Shown here: piece by piece, positions 14,359 through 21,072 of the stretch
Numbering within the stretch: position 1 is the first letter of the stretch
Layout: the number at the start of each line of letters is the position of its first letter
From: Streptosporangiaceae bacterium
GTDB taxonomy: Bacteria; Actinomycetota; Actinomycetes; Streptosporangiales; Streptosporangiaceae
Assembly: GCA_030039095.1 (NCBI GenBank)
Contig: JASHQP010000030.1
Span: 1 to 21,457 of the forward strand
Direction: 5' to 3'
DNA length: 21,457 nucleotides
The notes under the pieces: generated by a model
Database searches by the model: none
What the model saw: the letters and a program-made list of their open reading frames with translations, nothing else
Told to the model about the DNA's origin: nothing
Translations under genes and position numbers: made by a program

Positions 14359-14478
14359 ATGTCAGTGTCAGGAGCAACCGCCGACGGTGTCGTTGGTGTC
14401 AGAGTGGACCAGGATTGCCATGTAGGCGTGGTGAGCCAGGTTGGTGCATCTCCTGCTAACGAGCCCGGAAACCGCTAG
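14359..14478 (+). CDS. Possible 39-residue peptide between dioxygenase and peptidase
   Basis: ATG 14359 opens 39 codons (MSVSGATADGVVGVRVDQDC, then HVGVVSQVGASPANEPGNR) ending in TAG. A TTG at 14329 would extend it by ten residues (LSRKITIVAA). It is the only sizeable plus-strand frame in the 242-nt gap and carries Gly/Val-rich sequence with one Cys. There is no SD, and minus-strand frames are also open, so it may be chance or a degraded sequence. If real, it would sit between a hydroxylase and a peptidase. A GC-rich 6-bp hairpin without U-tract follows at 14506-14521. Confidence 0.2.
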   Translation: MSVSGATADGVVGVRVDQDCHVGVVSQVGASPANEPGNR

Positions 14479-14562
14479 GCTTCGCTTGGGGTGGCCAGTA
14501 CTTCTGCCTGCCCCGGCAGGCCCCGGCTAAACGGCTGAGCTGAATCGCGGAGAGGCCCAAGA

Positions 14563-15918
14563 TTGCCAGCAGCGCAGAGTTCCAAGGCTATTCGAGAGGC
14601 TGTAGAGGCCGCCTTTTCCGGGACGCGCTCTGGCCTTGACCAGCTTGTGCGAATACCGTCGATCAGTACCGATGGCTTTGGCACCGACCAAGTGAGGAAG
14701 TCGGCAGAGGTCACCGCGACGTGGCTGGAGCACTGCGGGTTGAAGGAAGTGAGGTTGCTCGAGGCTGACGGCGCACACCCGGCTGTGTTCGGCGCGACCC
14801 CAGGTCCGGTGGGAGCTCCCAGAGTCCTGCTTTATGCGCACCATGACGTCCAACCCCCTGGCCGCGAGCAGCTTTGGGACACGTCTCCGTTCGAGCCCAC
14901 CGAACGCGGTGGCCGTCTGTTCGGTCGTGGCACGGCAGATAATAAGGCTGGCATCGCCGTACATGCTGCGGCACTGCAGGCTTGGCAGGGAAAGCCGCCT
15001 GTTGGTATCGCTGTCTTTATTGAGGGAGAAGAGGAGATTGCCTCCCCGCATCTGACGCAGTTTTTGCATGAATATGAGGAGCAGCTCCGTGCAGACATCA
15101 TCGTGCTCGCTGACTGCACCAACTGGTCTGTAGGCCAGCCAACTCTTACTACCTCGCTGCGTGGCATTGTCGATTGCCTGGTCGAAGTTCGCACGCTCGA
15201 TCACGCGGTACACAGCGGCCGTTATGGCGGAGCGATTCCGGATGCCCTAACCGCACTATGCAGGCTTCTTGCAACGCTGCATGACGACAATGGCGATGTC
15301 GCAGTGAATGGCCTGATGACTGGCATAACTCATTCTTTCACAATGCACGAAAGTGATCTCCGCCGCCTATCAGGAATTCGGCCGGGCGTTGAACTTATTG
15401 GAGAGGGCCCCCTTTCTAGCAGACTCTGGGCGCGCCCAGCCATTACGCTGCTTGGTATTGATGCACCTTCGACAGCAAATGCGGTACATCAGCTAACACC
15501 AGTCGCCACGGCGCATATAAGTGTCCGTTTGGCGCCAGGTGATGAAACGCAACGCGCATTCCGTGCGGTCGAGGAGCACCTTCGAAAACGGGTGCCCTGG
15601 GGAGCGGAGGTGACAATCAGCCTGCATCGAGAGGGCGAGCCCCACAGTATCGACGCCTCTGGCAACGCATTCGAGGCGTTCCGCCGAGCTTGCGAGGACA
15701 CCTGGGGCTGCAGTCCCGTCGAGCCAGGCAGTGGCGGCTCGCTCCCGGTCGTGGCCGCGTTGGCGGCCGCTTTCCCAGATGCCGAGATGTTGCTGACTGG
15801 CGTCGAAGACCCAGAGAGCAACGCGCACTCGGAGAACGAGAGCGTGCACTTGGGTGAGCTGCAGAACTGCTGCGTTAACGAGGCAATGCTGCTCGCCCAC
15901 CTGGCGGCGAGGGCCTAG
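14563..15918 (+). CDS. M20-family dipeptidase (copy 2, accessory)
   Basis: A 451-residue paralogue of the peptidase at 9409, collinear over the full length. Active-site residues are conserved: His93 and Asp95 (YAHHDVQP), bridging Asp126 (GRGTADNKAG; the Asn also occurs in serum carnosinase), EGEEEIAS and a late ENESVHLGEL. LADCTNW replaces FADSVNW, and the lid has HAVHSGRYGGAIPDALTALC. TTG 14563 has SD AGAGG with 7 nt spacing. Codons with A/T third positions are frequent, unlike copy 1, so this is not a recent tandem copy but probably came from another genome. Its location after the dioxygenase suggests that it releases or degrades the hydroxylase's substrate or product. The stop overlaps the convergent frame at 15915. 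Confidence 0.9.
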   Translation: MPAAQSSKAIREAVEAAFSGTRSGLDQLVRIPSISTDGFGTDQVRKSAEVTATWLEHCGLKEVRLLEADGAHPAVFGATPGPVGAPRVLLYAHHDVQPPGREQLWDTSPFEPTERGGRLFGRGTADNKAGIAVHAAALQAWQGKPPVGIAVFIEGEEEIASPHLTQFLHEYEEQLRADIIVLADCTNWSVGQPTLTTSLRGIVDCLVEVRTLDHAVHSGRYGGAIPDALTALCRLLATLHDDNGDVAVNGLMTGITHSFTMHESDLRRLSGIRPGVELIGEGPLSSRLWARPAITLLGIDAPSTANAVHQLTPVATAHISVRLAPGDETQRAFRAVEEHLRKRVPWGAEVTISLHREGEPHSIDASGNAFEAFRRACEDTWGCSPVEPGSGGSLPVVAALAAAFPDAEMLLTGVEDPESNAHSENESVHLGELQNCCVNEAMLLAHLAARA

Positions 15919-16187
15919 CCCGACTGCCGGGCGGGGCCGTCCCGGTCGGCGCTGAGCGAGCTCAGGGCGTCGTCCAGCATCTTCGGGAACGTGTCCGGGT
16001 AGCGGGCCAGCAGGTACGTCACCGGCGCGACGTGGTCGCGGTCGCTGAGCGGCTTCACCCTGGCCAGGCGCAGCTCGGCGGTTGCCTCGGCCCGCTGACC
16101 AGGCTGGGCCTCTGGTGCATGGTGCGTTATGGCTCTAACGTTGATTGGCCCGGGGCCGACCGTCCCGCAGCTGCAGCGGCCGAGCAA
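15915..16187 (-). pseudogene. C-terminal fragment of unknown gene
   Basis: The last about 55 codons of this minus frame look genuine (AELRLARVKPLSDRDHVAPV, TYLLARYPDTFPKMLDDALS) with strong GC bias at third positions. The N-terminal part (MLGRCSCGTVGPGPINVR) does not, and no start has an SD. I read it as the 3' end of a gene whose 5' end was lost, or a very short gene starting inside. Its TAG shares the CTAG palindrome with the stop of the M20 gene, so this point is also the edge of the A/T-richer segment. Family not recognised. Confidence 0.35.
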
Positions 16188-16201
16188 GGAAGGTGCCTCT
16201 C

Positions 16202-16924
16202 GTGGAGATCACCGACTTCGAGGCGATCAGCTTCGACTGCTATGGAACGCTCATCGACTGGGAGACCGGCCTGCTGTCCGTCCTTGCTCCCTGGGCCAGG
16301 TCGCGCGAGCTGGTGATGGACGACGAGGAGCTTCTGGCCTCCTACGCCGGGTACGAGGAACTGGCGGAGGCGGAGCATCCACGGACGCCGTATCCGGAGA
16401 TCCTGCGGCGGAGCATGATCGCGCTGGGGAAGGATCTGGGCGCCGAGGTCACCGCCGAGGACGCGGAGCGGCTGGCGATGTCGGTCCCGGACTGGCCGGC
16501 CTTCGAGGACTCGCCAGCGGCGCTCGCCGCGCTGGGCAGGCAGTTCAAGCTGATCATCCTGTCCAACGTCGACCGGTCGTCGTTCGCCGGCAGTGCCGAG
16601 CGGCTCGGGGCGTCGTTCGACAGCGTGCTGACCGCGCAGGACGTCGGCTACTACAAGCCGTCGCCGTGGAGCTTCGCCGCGCTCCAGGAGGAGGCCAGGC
16701 GGCTCGGGGTGGGGGAGGGCAGGCTGCTGCACGCCGCCCAGAGCCTGTTCCATGACCACGTTCCGGCCAAGGCGGTGGGCCTGCGGACCGCCTGGATCAA
16801 CCGGCGCCACGACCGGCCAGGGTGGGGAGCCACCCCGGCCCCGCCGGTCGAGGTCACGCCCGACTGGGAGTTTCCGTCCATGGCCGCGTTCGCTGCCGCG
16901 GCGACCGGCAGCGTCATCGCCTGA
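16202..16924 (+). CDS. HAD-superfamily hydrolase, haloacid-dehalogenase-like
   Basis: A 240-residue HAD hydrolase. Motif I is FDCYGTLIDW with nucleophile Asp12; motif II is ILSNVDRSSF (Ser121/Asn122); motif III is Lys152 in YYKPSPWSF; motif IV contributes Asp185 in AAQSLFHDHVPAKAVG. The helical cap between motifs I and II and the FDCYGTLIDWE signature match the type II haloacid dehalogenase-like group, though phosphatase activity on small metabolites is equally possible. GTG 16202 is chosen for SD AAGGAAGG with 8 nt spacing; the frame extends upstream to 16145 without a better start. Cytoplasmic, single-gene unit, ended by the hairpin at 16930. Confidence 0.88.
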   Translation: MEITDFEAISFDCYGTLIDWETGLLSVLAPWARSRELVMDDEELLASYAGYEELAEAEHPRTPYPEILRRSMIALGKDLGAEVTAEDAERLAMSVPDWPAFEDSPAALAALGRQFKLIILSNVDRSSFAGSAERLGASFDSVLTAQDVGYYKPSPWSFAALQEEARRLGVGEGRLLHAAQSLFHDHVPAKAVGLRTAWINRRHDRPGWGATPAPPVEVTPDWEFPSMAAFAAAATGSVIA

Positions 16925-16929
16925 ACGTG

Positions 16930-16963
16930 GCTGAGCCCGGGCTCCCTCCAGCCCGGGCTCAGC
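16930..16963. terminator. Strong bidirectional terminator hairpin
   Basis: GCTGAGCCCGGGCT, loop CCCTCC, AGCCCGGGCTCAGC: a perfect 14-bp stem 6 nt after the HAD stop, between two convergent genes. It has no long U-tract, which is common in actinobacteria. Confidence 0.75.
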
Positions 16964-16974
16964 ACTATCTAAAG

Positions 16975-16992
16975 CCGGCCTCGGTCGGCCGG
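16975..16992 (-). terminator. Hairpin after HtrA gene
   Basis: On the minus strand CCGGCC, loop GACCGA, GGCCGG, then CTTTA. It lies 13 nt past the stop of the protease gene at 17006 and probably ends its transcript together with the hairpin at 16930. Confidence 0.45.
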
Positions 16993-17005
16993 ATTGTCGG
17001 GAACG

Positions 17006-18307
17006 TCAGTCGGCCGGGCCGTTGGCCAGGGTGATCGTCGAGGTGTGCGACTGGCCGTATCCGTCCGTCCAGGAGACGCTGACCTTGTCACCGGGGTGGT
17101 ACTGGCTGATCACCGACTCGACGCCGGATGAGGACGACACGGCGTGGCCGTTGATCGCGTCGATCGTGTCGCCCGCTGACAGGCCCGCGCCGGCGGCCGG
17201 CGATCCGGAGAGGGTGCCTTCCACCGTCACCCCGGAGCCGTCCTGGTACCCGCCCGGCATGAACGAGTTGCCGGACGACCCGACTTCCACGCCGAGGAAG
17301 CCGGTGGCGCCGATGTGCACGGTGCTCGACGCGTCGCCCGCCTCGATCTCGCTGGCGATGGACAGCGCCTTGTCGATCGGGATCGCGAAGCCCTGCGTCT
17401 CGGACTGTGAGGACGACGACCCGGCGGACTGGCCGAATGGCGACGACATCTCGGATGAGCTCGACGCCGCCGTGTCCATGCCGATGACCTGCCCGTAGAC
17501 GTTGACGAGCGACCCACCGGAGTCCCCGGGCTGGATGGCGGCGTTCGTCTCGAACATCCCGGTGAGGTTCTCCGAGGTTCCGCTGCTCTCATCGCTGGCG
17601 GTGATGGCCTGGTTCAGCGCGGTGATGGTTCCGGCGGCCACCGACGGGGTGCCGCCCTTGCCCCCCGCGTTGCCGAGCGCGACGACGGCATCGCCGACCG
17701 CGACGTCCGAGGAGTTCCCGAACGACACGGTCGTGAGCCCGGACGCGCTCTGGAGCTGCAGCACCGCGACGTCGTCCGTCTTGTCGTAGCCGACGACCGT
17801 CGCCGTGTAGGTCCGGCCATTGCCGACGTCGGTCGCCTTGATCGACGTGGCCCCGTCGATCACGTGGTTGTTGGTCAGCACCTCACCGGACGAGGTCACC
17901 ACCATGCCGGTGCCTGCGGCTTCGGCGCCCTGGTATCCGAGCGTCGAGACGATGTCGACGAGGCCGGGACTGACGCGCGAGGCGACCTGCGCGGTGCTGA
18001 GCGCGGTGGTGGACGTGGCCGTTGCCGTGCTCGGCGTGCCGTTCATGGCGTACACGGCTCCCGCGCCGACCGCCAGGCCGACAGCGGCGACGCTCGCCGT
18101 CATGGCCAGGCGGCGCCGCCGCCGCTTGCCGTGCTCCGGGGGCTGCCCGCCCCAGCCGCCGTGACCGCCCTGGCCGCCGTCCCCGGGCGGGTTCGAGCCC
18201 TCGCCACCCTGGACGGTCTCGCCCTGGATCCACGGCGGAGGCGGTGGCAGCATGCTCGTGCTCTGCGAAGGCTCGGCCTCGCCTGACTGGTTCTGCTCCG
18301 TGCTCAT
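17006..18307 (-). CDS. HtrA/DegP-like serine protease with PDZ domain
   Basis: A 433-residue membrane-anchored protease. Residues 1-66 are a Pro/Gly/Ser/Glu-rich cytoplasmic region ending in KRRRRR; about 68-88 is a membrane helix; a Thr/Ser linker follows. The trypsin-like domain has His148 (TNNHVID), Asp179 (KTDDVAVLQL) and Ser263 (AAIQPGDSGGSLVN). A PDZ domain occupies about 335-433 (GFLGVEVG, GAGLSAGDTIDAINGHAV). It would degrade or refold damaged proteins outside the membrane. ATG 18307 (MSTEQNQS) is chosen for SD AAGGAA with 9 nt spacing; the frame reaches 18424, but that part overlaps the regulatory repeats. In mycobacteria the HtrA-like pepD is under the MprAB two-component system, which fits the repeats at 18377-18404. 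Confidence 0.92.
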   Translation of the reverse strand: MSTEQNQSGEAEPSQSTSMLPPPPPWIQGETVQGGEGSNPPGDGGQGGHGGWGGQPPEHGKRRRRRLAMTASVAAVGLAVGAGAVYAMNGTPSTATATSTTALSTAQVASRVSPGLVDIVSTLGYQGAEAAGTGMVVTSSGEVLTNNHVIDGATSIKATDVGNGRTYTATVVGYDKTDDVAVLQLQSASGLTTVSFGNSSDVAVGDAVVALGNAGGKGGTPSVAAGTITALNQAITASDESSGTSENLTGMFETNAAIQPGDSGGSLVNVYGQVIGMDTAASSSSEMSSPFGQSAGSSSSQSETQGFAIPIDKALSIASEIEAGDASSTVHIGATGFLGVEVGSSGNSFMPGGYQDGSGVTVEGTLSGSPAAGAGLSAGDTIDAINGHAVSSSSGVESVISQYHPGDKVSVSWTDGYGQSHTSTITLANGPAD

Positions 18308-18376
18308 GAGAGGCACTTCCTTCGGTTCGTCCGTGTTGCTGATGACTCGATGGTCGGCCCCGTACCTGCAGGAGAA

Positions 18377-18404
18377 CCCTGAAGATTCCCTGAGGTACCC
18401 CTGA
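18377..18404 (-). promoter_or_regulatory. Three TCAGGG repeats at 11-bp spacing
   Basis: On the minus strand TCAGGG occurs three times, ending at 18377, 18388 and 18399: exactly one helical turn apart, 70-97 nt upstream of the protease ATG. Such spacing is typical of OmpR/PhoB-type response regulators binding head to tail on one face of DNA. Confidence 0.6.
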
Positions 18405-18485
18405 ACGCGCGGAGGGCCGATCAACGGTCAGCGGGCATTCAGGAATCACTAGGCAACTAATCAGCGACAGGCCGGGCGAACCGGG

Positions 18486-19178
18486 TTATTGCGGACGGCG
18501 GCTCTTGGCGATCCGGATCAGCAGGAACTCGTCCACGATCTTGGGCGGCGTCGACTCCGGCCGGCCGAGAATCCGCGGCAGCTCGCTGACCGGCACCGCC
18601 AGCCGCCCGGCCAGCCCGTCCAGTGCCGCCGCCGAAAGCCGCAGCATCCGCACGTACGCGGCGCTCCCGCCGGGCTTGCCGAACGCCAGCCTGATCGTCG
18701 CGTCCCACGGCGGAAACACCCGCGGCCGGATCGCGAACAGCAGTTTCGCCGCCGCGGTGTCGCCAAAGGCAACCTCGAGATCACTGCCTCGAGCGTTACG
18801 CCTCGCGGCTGGCGACGCACGCAGCGCGTCATAGGCCAGCCCGGCCGGCACCAGGTCGGCCTCACCAAGGCCGGTCAGCGTGGCCCGGTCACCGGGGAGC
18901 GACCCGTTCCAGGCGGTCCACCAGGTGCGCAGGGCCTCGTCGGTCAGCGGCGTGTCGGCGCGGCGGAGATGCCGGCAGCCCCACGCGCGAAGCCACGTGA
19001 TGGCCGCGAGGCGGTGTGCCGGGTCGGCGAGGTCCACGTGGCCGCCGGTCGCCGCCCGCAGCCGGCGGGTCGCGCCGTCGGGCCCAGCCGGGCCGAAGTC
19101 CGCGAGGTTGCCGGCGATGTCTTCCGGGCTCATGTTGGCCCGGAGATCGTCGAGCACCGCGGCGCCCAGGTCGTCCAT
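18486..19178 (-). CDS. Hypothetical protein
   Basis: A 230-residue soluble protein, mostly helical. It contains LAAITWLRAWGCRHLRR, DEALRTWWTAWNGSLPG, LGEADLVPAG, then KLLFAIRPRVFPPWDATIRL and FGKPGGSAAYVRMLRLS, ending EFLLIRIAKSRRPQ. I do not recognise the family. The FAIRPRVFPPWDATIR block, with its aromatic and charged residues, is the most motif-like part. No signal or membrane segment. ATG 19178 lacks an SD but TAGCAT lies 8 nt upstream, so it is probably leaderless with its own promoter. The protease gene start lies 178 nt downstream of its stop and has separate regulation. Confidence 0.7.
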   Translation of the reverse strand: MDDLGAAVLDDLRANMSPEDIAGNLADFGPAGPDGATRRLRAATGGHVDLADPAHRLAAITWLRAWGCRHLRRADTPLTDEALRTWWTAWNGSLPGDRATLTGLGEADLVPAGLAYDALRASPAARRNARGSDLEVAFGDTAAAKLLFAIRPRVFPPWDATIRLAFGKPGGSAAYVRMLRLSAAALDGLAGRLAVPVSELPRILGRPESTPPKIVDEFLLIRIAKSRRPQ

Positions 19179-19186
19179 GGTCCGTG

Positions 19187-19192
19187 ATGCTA
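19187..19192 (-). promoter_or_regulatory. Leaderless -10 hexamer for 19178 gene
   Basis: On the minus strand TAGCAT, then 8 nt, then ATG 19178, with no SD. Confidence 0.4.
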
Positions 19193-19298
19193 GTCAAGAG
19201 AGGATCGGCCGCCGGCCCCGATTTCCGACGGCCAACCTCCCGCACCCATCCTGCCACCGCTGGGGCGGCGGGAAATGTCCCCTGTTAGGGGTACACAG

Positions 19299-20189
19299 CT
19301 ACCAGACCTGGGTGGTCGCCTGCGAGCAGGTGAACACCTGCCCGACCATCTCCGGCCGCTCGAACACCGACTGGATCGCGACCCGGCCGGGCCCGTGCAG
19401 GGTGAGCCACACGGTCTTGGCCTGCCACCGCGCCGAGCTGAACCAGTAGGCGCCATGGGGGTACTCGAAGTGCAGCGTCATCCGCACCGACGGGTCTTTC
19501 CAGATCAGCCCGCTCGGCTGGATCAGGATTCGCTCGCCCTGCGCCAGGTCGCGGATGAACGTGTTGCCGGGCGCGTGCAGCAGCATGAGCCCGGGACCGC
19601 CCTGCGCGTAGAACCGGTCCATGGTCCGGCCGAGCGGGTAGTGGTACTCCTGGTCGTCCCCCTTCTGGGTGGTGAACCAGATCCCGGAGTTCTCCCACTG
19701 GTAGTTGACGTTGCCGGTCGCGACCAGGAACCGGTGCTCGACCACGTCGACGGCCTGGTTGTGCTGCAGCGGCACGGCCAGGGTCTCGCCGGGCCGGTCG
19801 GCGCTGAACGCGATGTGCCCGGGGCCCCGCGCGGTCATCATGATCAGCGGCATGCCCGCGAGCATCCGGTTCCAGCCTCCCGCCATCCGCATCGTGTCGA
19901 GGCGGACCTGGGGATCGGCGTGCAGCAGCACGTGGTGCGAGAAGTAGACCCAGTCGTCGTCGTGCAGGTTCATCTCGGCCACCGGAACGTACTTGCCGAC
20001 GATCTGGCAGGTCGAGCGGCTGAAGTGGATCCGGGCCATGTCGCGGATCGGCGGCTGCTCGGCCCACCCGGAGTCGGTCACGCGTTCCCTGACGTCGACG
20101 GGCGCGCCGCAGTGCGGGCAGGTCCCGCCGCTCCCGTCGCTGGGAATGCGGCAGTACGGGCAGGTGTAGGTGGAGGCCGGTGTGGACAT
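19299..20189 (-). CDS. AIM24-family protein with N-terminal zinc ribbon (copy B)
   Basis: A 296-residue protein. An N-terminal zinc ribbon (CPYC at about residue 10 and CPHC about 12 residues later) precedes an AIM24-type beta-helix domain: ARIHFSRSTCQIVGKYVPVA, WVYFSHHVLLHADPQVRL, MLAGMPLIMMTARGPGHIAF, LMLLHAPGNTFIRDLAQGER and LTLHGPGRVAIQSVFERPEM. AIM24 was named for a yeast mitochondrial inner-membrane protein; bacterial members have no settled function. ATG 20189 is chosen for GAGG 6 nt upstream; an in-frame ATG at 20201 overlaps the previous stop. It lies 8 nt after copy A, clearly the same operon. It lacks the Gly/Met-rich GGGMKRMMGGM of copy A, having GGWNRMLAGM instead. Confidence 0.85.
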   Translation of the reverse strand: MSTPASTYTCPYCRIPSDGSGGTCPHCGAPVDVRERVTDSGWAEQPPIRDMARIHFSRSTCQIVGKYVPVAEMNLHDDDWVYFSHHVLLHADPQVRLDTMRMAGGWNRMLAGMPLIMMTARGPGHIAFSADRPGETLAVPLQHNQAVDVVEHRFLVATGNVNYQWENSGIWFTTQKGDDQEYHYPLGRTMDRFYAQGGPGLMLLHAPGNTFIRDLAQGERILIQPSGLIWKDPSVRMTLHFEYPHGAYWFSSARWQAKTVWLTLHGPGRVAIQSVFERPEMVGQVFTCSQATTQVW

Positions 20190-20197
20190 GCCCGGCC

Positions 20198-20998
20198 TCA
20201 CTCAGACCCGTGATGGACGTACATGGACTGGATGCCGACCCGGCCGGGACCGGTCATCTCGGCCAGGTACATGTTGTGGCCGCCCATCATCCCGCTGCGC
20301 AGCGACTGCTTGACCGTGTTCATGGTCACCGAGGAGTCCTTGTAGAGGAACCCGCCCGGCTCGACCATGATCTTCTCGCCCGGCTGCAGCGTCTTCTGGA
20401 ACACGTTGCCGTAGCCGTGCAGCAGCAGCAGCCCGGGCTCGCTGGACGTGACGAACCGGTCCAGGTACATGCCCTCGCCGCCGTGCAGCACGTTGGCCAG
20501 GCCCTTGATCCGCACGAACGAGTAGTTCAGCGAGTGCGTCCCGGCCAGGAACGCGTGCTCGCGCACGTCGAGTTCCATCGAGGGGTGCAGCGGCAGCACC
20601 ACGACCTCGCCGGCGGCGTCCCGGGAGAACGCGATCCGGCCGGGCCCGTGCGCGATCGACATCACGTGCGGCATCCCGCCCATCATGCGCTTCATGCCGC
20701 CGCCCGTGTTCATGGCGGACATCGGCACGCCGGGTTCCTTCCACAGCATCACGTGATGCTCGAAGAAGACCGCGTCCCCCTGGGCCAGCGCCATCTCGGC
20801 CACGGGCACCAGCTCGCCCTCGATCTGGCAGGTGGAGTTCGAGAACCGGAACTCGGTCATGTCGCGCAGCCGCGGCGCCTCGGCCCAGCCAGAGTCGGAG
20901 ACGAGGTTCTTCTTGTCGAGCGGCGCACCGCAGGTAAAGCAGCTTGTTCGGTCCGGCTCGTTCTGAGCCTTACACCACTGGCACTCGATCCTGTCCAT
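20198..20998 (-). CDS. AIM24-family protein with N-terminal zinc ribbon (copy A)
   Basis: A 266-residue paralogue of the next gene. The zinc ribbon is CQWC (about residue 6) and CFTC 11 residues later. The AIM24 domain follows: MTEFRFSNSTCQIEGELVPV, AVFFEHHVMLWKEPGVPMSA, MKRMMGGMPHVMSIAHGPGR, LLLLHGYGNVFQKTLQPGEK and MYLAEMTGPGRVGIQSMYVH. Both copies share SDSGWAE/TDSGWAE between ribbon and domain. ATG 20998 (MDRIECQW) is used; an in-frame ATG at 21010 with AAAGG upstream is possible. It follows the zinc-ribbon protein by about 75 nt. The protein is probably cytoplasmic, perhaps at the membrane or in an oligomer with the neighbouring proteins. Confidence 0.85.
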   Translation of the reverse strand: MDRIECQWCKAQNEPDRTSCFTCGAPLDKKNLVSDSGWAEAPRLRDMTEFRFSNSTCQIEGELVPVAEMALAQGDAVFFEHHVMLWKEPGVPMSAMNTGGGMKRMMGGMPHVMSIAHGPGRIAFSRDAAGEVVVLPLHPSMELDVREHAFLAGTHSLNYSFVRIKGLANVLHGGEGMYLDRFVTSSEPGLLLLHGYGNVFQKTLQPGEKIMVEPGGFLYKDSSVTMNTVKQSLRSGMMGGHNMYLAEMTGPGRVGIQSMYVHHGSE

Positions 20999-21072
20999 TC
21001 TTTGGGCATGCCTTTCTGAGAACGCGGCGCCGTCGTGTGCGGCGCGTGGGATGGCGCGGGGTCTGGGAACGT

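Noticed and set aside
11371..15918. Integrative conjugative element of actinobacterial type
   Set aside because: Small membrane proteins and an XRE regulator are present, but no integrase, excisionase, replication or transfer gene, and no att-like repeats were found in the window.
16129..16755. Alternative plus-strand frame overlapping the HAD gene
   Set aside because: Arg/Gly-rich shadow; the HAD frame contains all four catalytic motifs.
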